64,000 nt of DNA from Owenia fusiformis. Its lineage: Eukaryota > Annelida > Polychaeta > Sabellida > Oweniidae. The notes under the pieces were generated by a model. It searched no databases and was not told the origin of the DNA. It saw only the letters and a program-made list of their open reading frames with translations. Numbering within the stretch: the first letter of the stretch is position 1; every line of letters begins with the position of its first letter. The position numbers were made by a program, and so were the translations under genes. This document shows, one piece after another, positions 56,466 to 64,000 of the stretch. The stretch covers positions 40,021,366 through 40,085,365 of the forward strand of contig CAIIXF020000001.1 of NCBI GenBank assembly GCA_903813345.2, written 5' to 3'.

Positions 56466-56836
56466 AAAGGACGATTCTCGGTTTGGAGAACGAATTTCAT
56501 CAATCTAAATGAGCATTATCCCTGCTTCGGACATAGATTTGATGTCTTCTTTTGAATAGTCATAATTTAATTTGGGTAATATTTCTAGAATTTTCGCAAA
56601 AAAATATTAGCGCAGTACACTGATGAACTTTTTTCCCCAAATCGAGGCTTGTATTTTATTGAATCGGTCAAATTGAGCGTTATCCCTGCTTCAGACCAAT
56701 TTGTTATTTTTACATCTTGTAGATTTAAATGTCCTCTTTTGAATATTCATAGTTTAATTTGGGTAATATTTCTATATTTTTCATGAAAAAAATTATTAGG
56801 CCAGGAGACTGTTTTCCAAACCGAGAATCGTCCTTT
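56466..56836. mobile_element. 371-bp TIR element with internal direct repeats
   Basis: AAAGGACGATTCTCGGTTTG is mirrored by AACCGAGAATCGTCCTTT. Two diverged internal copies of TTTAATTTGGGTAATATTTC lie near 56565 and 56752, each preceded by TATCCCTGCTTC(A/G)GAC. Flanks are A/T only. Confidence 0.55.
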
Positions 56837-56910
56837 ATAATGTTATCAGGTTAATATTTTCAAAAATTGAAAAAAAGAATTGGCATACCCAAATGTGTAC
56901 AAAAAAAGCT

Positions 56911-56952
56911 TGCCCCGAGTGAGGATCGAACTCACGACCTTCAGATTGCTCT
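56911..56952 (-). pseudogene. Isolated tRNA-Met 3' fragment
   Basis: Contains the acceptor 3' strand, T arm and extra arm of the array tRNA (TGCCCCGAGTGAGGATCGAA on the plus strand), then unrelated sequence. It lies 5 kb from the minus array, so it is a dispersed fragment. Confidence 0.75.
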
Positions 56953-59900
56953 AACTGCAGTTAGTGTCATTCAAGATGGTTGTCGAAATTCTTTCGTTTT
57001 CGACAAACCTCCGATTTCAGCTAAACTAAGCTGAATCTTGATTCCAAAAGTTTCGCCATCGGCGATGATCGTAAAAACACAAATAAATGCTCAAACACCG
57101 GCAATATTATAGAGAATTGAATACGGCTTCACTAAGAATGACTCTAACTGAGGTTGATGATGACAACTAGTTAGAGTATATCCAGCTGTGGTACAGTGAT
57201 TATGATAAACCATAACATCTCATTTCTTCCCAGCCCTGAGAAGGTGAAACAGAAAGATGTTATGATCGGTATGGGCTTAGACAGTTATCTAGTGGATCTT
57301 TTTCTCTCTATGATGAGTCGCCAAATCAATCGCTGGGGAAATAAATGCACCTGCAATAGCTCGTGTTTGTGTATGATCAACTAGTCATAATTCAATGATG
57401 AAATACTTTCAGTGCTGGCATAGAGATATATAATGACACATTATTATAATGTCTGACATAATTTGTTATGTCTCTACCTGGCTAAAACGAAAGAAAAATA
57501 AAAATTCCAGAAGATGAAATCATTTATTAAATTAGAATAATTGAATACCATCGCATTATTCGTTCATTGGCGTGATACGATTCTCTCAAAGAAATAGGTC
57601 CACACGCCGTAGGTCAATAAATTCGACGCCCTATTAACTTGGTTAATAGCCATATGATCTTGTGCAAACTTACTAAGGAAATGACTAATTTAGAGTAATT
57701 AACTTAAAAGAAGATGATTCTTTGGGTTTTATTAAATATGTTCGACATTTAGTGTTATTTATAGCGGAGGAATATTGCGCAGAACAAATATATTTGCGTT
57801 TAATCTACAATAATTGAAATTGATTCGAAGATCATTTTCTTTCAGTCTTACGTTTGATATAAAAATCAATGCGAATCGTTTTATTGAATTTCACCATCAT
57901 ACATGACCCCGCAGAACTAAATCTCAATAACCTTATTCAAACATAACAAAAACAAACCTGTAAAGTACATTATTTTTAAATCACAATTTATTGGTTTTGT
58001 TTGGTACATGTATAATGTAGTCTGCATGTATACGTGGTTTACATTTAATTACTGTTTAAATTCACAATGTGCTACGTATAAATGTTATTAATATAAAAAT
58101 CATTCTGATTCTCGTCACATATTTTGTTTCACTTAATAGGAACTGAGAAGAAATAAAATGCAATGGTTTATCACTGAGGATGACTTAAAATGCTTAAAAC
58201 AATTTCAGTGTTATTGTGCAATAAGGTCTTTATCGAAAACTGATCTGCGTTTCATAAATACATTGGCAACATACATGGCCGCATTCCGATTGGATTTTGG
58301 CGATCTTCGTGCAATGTCATGAAGCAAGGCAGTTTTTCTCAGTGACAGTGGCTTCATTGGAATTGACACATAAATTTATTTGCAATATGTTGATGAGTAG
58401 CTTAAATTCATTGATGGAAATTCGATCGTAAATTAAATTCATAAGATCGTTCTCAAAATTAGCACGCCGAACCCGTGGGGATTATTACTAACTTTGGTCA
58501 CATAGTTTACAGCACTGCCATCTTTGAATGATAACCTTCACTGTAATAAATTATAGGTTTTGAGCCAGTGATGGCAAATATGGCAGCAGCTTAAAGTCAG
58601 TGATCCTATTAATATTTTCTCTAAATATTTGACCCTTCCACTTTGTACAGTATCCACTGAATCAAGCACAAAAAAGAAATGTCCCCTCCCTTTAACTACT
58701 ACCCCCTCTATCATGGACTTGTATTGATTCAAAGATAGTGTTATAAAATGAGTATCCATTGAAATCATGTTCTAATTGTATTGCGAATTTAAGTCGAATG
58801 TGGTAAAAAAGATGGCACTCTTCAAACAAAAAACTATTACATAGATCATAAAGTTACACATGCGTCACAGCTTAAATAAATGGTCAAATAACCATTTATT
58901 AATTGATGCAATAAGGATCAGAATTGAAACGTTCACCCTGTTTCCCATGCAGTTTGGGCATTTGGAATAGTGCATTGTCTCTGTCACTGACTGAGAAATG
59001 TTATAAGGTCTGCCACGACGGAGTACTTTGTGAATTTCTAAAATATGAAATAACCAAAGCTCATATAAAACAGAGTTTTGATCAGCTTCGGTATTGTCGA
59101 GTCAACCCTGCACGTTGCATAAAATGTGTGGTAGAACAATTACATTTTCATAAAATTTCGAAAATGATTGAAGTAATCATATGAAACAACAAGTGACGAT
59201 GTAAAATATGGACATGGGACGTTGAACAGTTTTTTCTGAACGTAACATTTTAAAGTGGTACTGGACTGGCATACCCCAAAGCCCCCCGCCCCTCTCCCAA
59301 AAGGCTTTTCCTCTTAATCAATTAATAATAATTATTTGAAAGATCATCTTAGGTAAACATTGATAAAAACAACAAATCTGTATGGTAATGTTCTCTTTAT
59401 TTTATCTGAACTACATTTCAGCCTTTTCAGTATTATTTACACAGCATCAACACGTATGGTGCTATCATCTCCATCGATGATCTTATATTTTTAAATATAT
59501 TATAATTACATATTTATGCTACATTTACTTACATACTATGATACAAAATTTACAAAATGGTCTACGTATGCAAAACGTATATCCGAGTCTCTTAAATACT
59601 GTGTGTCCATGTTTAATAATCTCAACAGCCTCCATCAACGAGGCTGTTGTCTTTAAATGGCTGAAGAATTCAATCAGAATCAACGTCTTGGAATATGAGT
59701 TCAAATAAACCAATGTATCAGTAATTTCAGTATTTGTAATCTCAATAAAATCATCACTAATCTCAATATAAATCACAATACCCAAACTGATGTATCAGAT
59801 TTCCATATTATGCTTTCATAGTTGATCAAAAGGAATATAGAAGTAAAATGTAATAAAACATATATTGTTTTTGTTTTAAGAAGGCAAATATTCCAAAATG

Positions 59901-60145
59901 AAAATATTAGATTCTGTGATGAGAATATATCTCGGGCAAATTCATTGTATAGCCTTGAATAACTGTCCTTTACACTAACCATAACATGATCTTCATATCC
60001 ATGCCATGGCCATCCATGAAATACGAAGAATATAGTTACATTCCCACAGAACACGATAGACTATGGCAACATCATCTGTTGTCTCACATGAAGCCCCCAC
60101 TACGGGGTAGGGGCACTGACTACATTTGTTCATTATAAAACTCTG
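56953..60145. other. Intergenic, no supported gene
   Basis: AT-rich. A short plus frame near 58924-59184 has several cysteines but no signal peptide or clear splice partner, so it is not called. On the minus strand AATAAAGAG near 59395-59403 could end the R-spondin transcript. Confidence 0.3.
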
Positions 60146-62167
60146 TTAAACTATGTTGTCAATGATCAATGCACTGATTCTATTGGTTTTAATATCAGGA
60201 ACGCTTATTGCCTTGGGAACGTTTTTATTCCGATGTCTACTTTTACGTCTATCTTGTTTGTCCTTCTTCCTTTCTTCACGACGTTCTTTTCGTCTCTCGT
60301 CTCTCCGTTCTTCTTTTTCTTTTTGAGTCAATTCCTCGCGACTCTTGCCTTTGTCTTTCTTTTTGCCCTTGTTCCTCTTTCGTTTATGATTTTTACGTCT
60401 ATTTTTCTTTCTGTCTTTGGTTTTATGTCTAATTCGGGGAACGTCTGAATTATTAGTGATAAGATCTGAAATATATTTTGAATGAAATAAGTACTTTGAT
60501 TTTCTTTAGAAGAAACCCAAGGAATGACTTAAGTGGTTATAGTCCCTGATGTAGAGACGAATGGGACTTAAGGATGGATCATCTAGTTCATTATAGCTCA
60601 CGATGATCGCCGTTTTATACTACACATATTTTACTCTGCCCACCTACTCTTTGCAGTAGGCGACACCATGCCCAACGAAAACGAAGAAGAAATAAAAGTC
60701 ATAGTTGAATCAGAGACATATAATAACAAATAAATAAATGTCTCTGGTTGAAATAGTGCTTTATAGCACAAAGCACGGTTACATAGAACGAAACTTTGTC
60801 AAGATAATACCCCGGGGATAATACTAAACACCCAAGGAAACTGGTTTAATATCCTACAGCAGCACAACTTACCAACACAAGTGCGCATGAGCATTCTGCA
60901 TCTCATACTCTCAATCCTCGGCTGACAACTCTGTCCGCCAGGGGAAGGAAGCTGTAATATTTCTCTCGCCCTTGTCTGCGTGCCGTATTTGTAGCCACAG
61001 ATCTGTCCCTTCTTCGTACAGAACCCCCAGTCTGTCCATGGACCAACTGCGCAATCAACTGAAAAATAATATTTGAGTTAATTAATTTTCTTGTTTCAAT
61101 ACGTAGTGACGTACTTAGCCATTTCCAAATTGTAACAGAACAGGTAATAAAAACAATGTGGTTTCTATGGTATTTTACAAACAATAGAGGATAACGCCAA
61201 AATTTTATTTATCTTTCCTTTGAATTTCTATCAGTGAAATAGCCTGTGAGCAAAAATGCTCGTTAGCTCGTTTTGTTGATGCGTTGCTATGGCTTATGGT
61301 ACGTTTCTATGGCAACAAGAAATTGACACTCGGCAGGTGTTGGTAAACATTTGTTTTCTCCCAGGTATATGTACGTTACAACCAGATGGCCCACAGACAA
61401 GGTGAACTTGAGCACCCCTGTATACACATTACACACCTTGCCAATGAAATACCTGCACAGAGAAACATGATGAAGTGACGGAACTTGTACTTACAGACAC
61501 ATGATACGAAGCACCAGGTACCCGGAACATATATGGTTACATACAGCCCTAATATATAGTTTCTTTGGTTAAATTGAACTTATGATTATGAATCACCGAA
61601 AGTAGAACTTCGTACCTATTGGCTTGCATTCCTTTTCGTACGTTGCATAATGTAGGCCGACTGGACACTCCGCTAAACATCGACCTTTGTATGATATAAA
61701 AGGGGGTTTGCATCTGGTACAATAACTCTTACTGAAGCACGTATCACAATTTTCAATTCGACACTCTGAAAGAAAAAGCAACGAGGTCTTGTTATGGTTG
61801 TTGATCGAATGATGAAATAAACAACCTGCACCTTTAAGCTCTTTAACAACAAAATCAAAAATTAATGGCTTTAATGAATATAAAACGTTTTATCCTCTTT
61901 TGCGATAATAATTTAAAAGACAATCGAGCGTTCTCTGAACAGACGTCGATGTATTACTTTGGTGACTTTACTCACTATAGCATTTACTAAGATCTCTTCT
62001 TCGCACTCCGAAGTAGCCAGCAGGACAACTGTGTGTACAGATGCCCGTTTGTCTGATGCCCGAGCGATGCAGGTACATGAAGAATCGGGGCCTGCATGTC
62101 ACGCATCCATTCATAGCTGAGCAGCTGGCACAACCCCGGGGACATATCGGGTAGACACCTATCACAG
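60146..62167 (-). CDS. RSPO: R-spondin (5' signal-peptide exon not found)
   Basis: Four minus-strand exons with phase-1 boundaries: 61976-62167, 61616-61765, 60873-61058, 60146-60465. The first encodes furin-like repeat 1 (CPRGCASCSAMNGCVTC, FFMYLHRSGIRQTGICTHSC, CPAGYFGVR), which contacts ZNRF3/RNF43 in vertebrates. The second encodes furin-like repeat 2 (CRIENCDTCFSKSYCTRCKP, GRCLAECPVG), which contacts LGR4-6; the Phe of CFSK is kept. The third is a TSP1 repeat (DCAVGPWTDWGFCTKKGQIC, GTQTRAREILQLPS). The last is a Lys/Arg-rich tail (KEKEERRDERRKERREERKK) that likely binds heparan sulfate, ending in IIDNIV and stop. Order and one-domain-per-exon layout match vertebrate RSPO1-4, secreted amplifiers of Wnt signalling. 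The exon with start codon and signal peptide should lie upstream, beyond or unrecognised within 62.2-64 kb. Confidence 0.9.
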
Positions 62168-64000
62168 CTGAAAAATTGATCAAAATTATTTATTTGAAAA
62201 AAGCAATAAATTCAATAAATATTACTATTAAATTATAAAATGCACTTAGTAAACTATAATAATATTAAGCAAAAATCGATTCGTTTTGTTTGTTTTAATG
62301 TATGATAATAGTTCTTGATATTTTTGGTTGATCTGTCAAATATCTGTCAATCAGAAGTTGAATGACGAGACGGGTTGTTTAATTGAGTATTCATTGGTCG
62401 GTTGATTGATTCTTATTACAGATGAAAATAATTGTCTATTGATTAATTGATTATTCATTGATTTATTCGATTGTTTTGTTTTGTTTTATTTGTTACCATG
62501 ACTGTTCAATTGATTGTTCTTTGATTGATTAATGCTTAATCATCGATTGAATTACATGACTTATTTGACATGTTAGCACCTTGCTGTTTCTACCTCTGAT
62601 TAATGCCCCCCTACCCAAATCCGAAATACACTTGTTTGTAAACAACTCAAGCACAATAGGTGTGTTTATGGACAATATTTGGTCTTACATTAAGTTAAGT
62701 TTCATACAATACGTTTCAATAACAATGATGGAAATCTTCACACGTTAGTTTTATAAATTTACAGATAAATCCCAACTACCGGATTTTTAAATGTGTCAAG
62801 GAAGGAGTATTTCACTCTGTCGAGGTCGTGCCAAAGTTGAATGAAACCATCAGAGATGATGGTACGATTTTAGGGAAATAAAATAGCACTGAACGAAGTG
62901 ATTTATGTGATGAACATGATAGATGAAACATCGGACGGTGTTCTCAACCAACTCCTGACCCTGAAGATACAATTCACTAATCTATTTTGAAAGATAATAG
63001 ATCCTGGGCATACATTCTTTGCCATGTTATTGTGTTTCGATTCTGACTTAGTGATATCAAAACGGGACATACCAATGTGATTAATCTATTTCAATGGCGA
63101 TGTATCAAAATACAGCTAGGAATAATAGCAACATAGGGTGCAAAAGCTTGTAGATGTTTGCACACAAATGCGAAGTGATACGTTTTATATTCTTAAATCA
63201 TCGATAAAATGTCCGGTTAATGCCCAGAGTAGAAGTGATATAACATAATATAATCAAATTATTTCTTATGCAATCTCAAGCCTCCTTTCGCCTACTTTTG
63301 TCAACTTCTTATACTCTTTGGCTCCGTTAAGGTACTTTAGACCCTCAATTCAGGATATTACTTGTGTATACCACCAGTTTCAAGCATCTTCTTACTGCGT
63401 GGTTAGTTTCCTCTGATTATAGCTGTTATTGTTTGGAATTTATCAATGAAAAAGCACCGCAAAAATCGTCAGTTTAGACGTCAATGCAATCTTCTTGAGC
63501 TAATCTTAGGGATCAGGACGAACACCGATCAGAAAGGAAAATATTTTTATTTGGACATTAGTTTACTGTTGGGGTTATTGAAGTTGTAATTTGCATCAGA
63601 AGTGAACTGTGATCGACAAATCTTGTGCTAAATAGACAGATTTATGAGAGGCAGGGGTTTCACCCTATATCTCTGGAACTAATGTGATCAGGCAAAAGGT
63701 ACTGGAATTAAACATGCTGATCGTTTGATCTTTCCATTGTTATATAGAGTTGGGCAACATATTGTTCCATGTCGAATTTATGTTTTGCACATTCTGAAGT
63801 GAATTGTATAACCCCTACACTTAATAACAATTATATTTGATAAGTAGCTGTTCAGAAACGTTGTACGGTATTCTAAGCTGGTACAAACCCGACGGATTTG
63901 ATGTTCTTTTCTTGCATCGTCACCTTCATTTATGTCGGTTTGCAGAGGGCTGTAATTCAGAGCATTTCGGGGGAAATTTTAACAATAGAAAGTACGCATG
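62168..64000. other. Upstream region / first intron of R-spondin
   Basis: No signal-peptide exon could be recognised. A stretch at 62380-62540 is rich in ATTGATT and TTGATT words, a loose simple repeat. Confidence 0.35.

Noticed and set aside
57196-57384. 62-aa plus frame
   Set aside because: Short, no motif and no splice context; likely chance.
58924-59184. 86-aa plus frame with cysteines (CYKVCHDGVLC ... CIKC)
   Set aside because: No signal peptide, no clear splice partner and no recognised family. The only hint of an exon is an acceptor-like ATGCAG.
60208-60448. Two plus frames rich in Phe/Leu/Ser
   Set aside because: Antisense of the Lys/Arg-rich last exon of R-spondin.

Overview
This is AT-rich animal nuclear DNA with GT-AG introns. 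The recognisable genes point to a spiralian (lophotrochozoan) invertebrate, for example a brachiopod, mollusc, annelid or relative. They are an R-spondin, a vesicular GABA/glycine transporter, a CNBD2-like protein and secreted LamG proteins that recall shell-matrix proteins. Nothing in the window fixes the species. All exon models come from reading frames, splice consensus and phase agreement, without transcript data.

Layout. 1-4.9 kb (-): a CNBD2-like cyclic-nucleotide-binding gene whose 3' end runs off the window. 5.0-9.2 kb: transposon remnants and one small basic ORF. 9.2-19.8 kb (+): two two-exon genes for cysteine-rich secreted peptides that look paralogous, separated by miniature inverted-repeat elements. 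22.2-38.1 kb (+): three tandem paralogous genes (A, B, C), each encoding a signal peptide, two small CC-containing cysteine modules and a C-terminal LamG/concanavalin-A-like domain. Their introns hold a 4.1-kb palindrome (gene B), an 0.9-kb palindrome (gene C) and a 189-bp tandem duplication that makes a decoy exon (gene A). 39.5-41.8 kb (+): a tandem array of elongator tRNA-Met(CAT) genes, all carrying a 19-nt intron. 45.2-54.9 kb (+): the vesicular inhibitory amino acid transporter in two coding exons; its 8.1-kb intron holds a second tRNA-Met array in the opposite orientation, with 26-nt introns, and several inverted-repeat elements. 60.1-62.2 kb (-): R-spondin exons 2 to last (FU1, FU2, TSP1, basic tail); the signal-peptide exon was not found.

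The most unusual content is (i) the intron-bearing tRNA-Met arrays, (ii) the unrecognised two-exon cysteine-rich peptide family, (iii) the three-gene LamG/cysteine-module cluster, and (iv) the density of non-coding inverted-repeat elements. Among these are two foldback copies whose arms co-vary and an ~80-bp micro-element present in three copies. No rRNA, CRISPR array, retrovirus or LTR element was seen. A short LINE-like fragment and one tRNA-like SINE head are the only retroelement traces.
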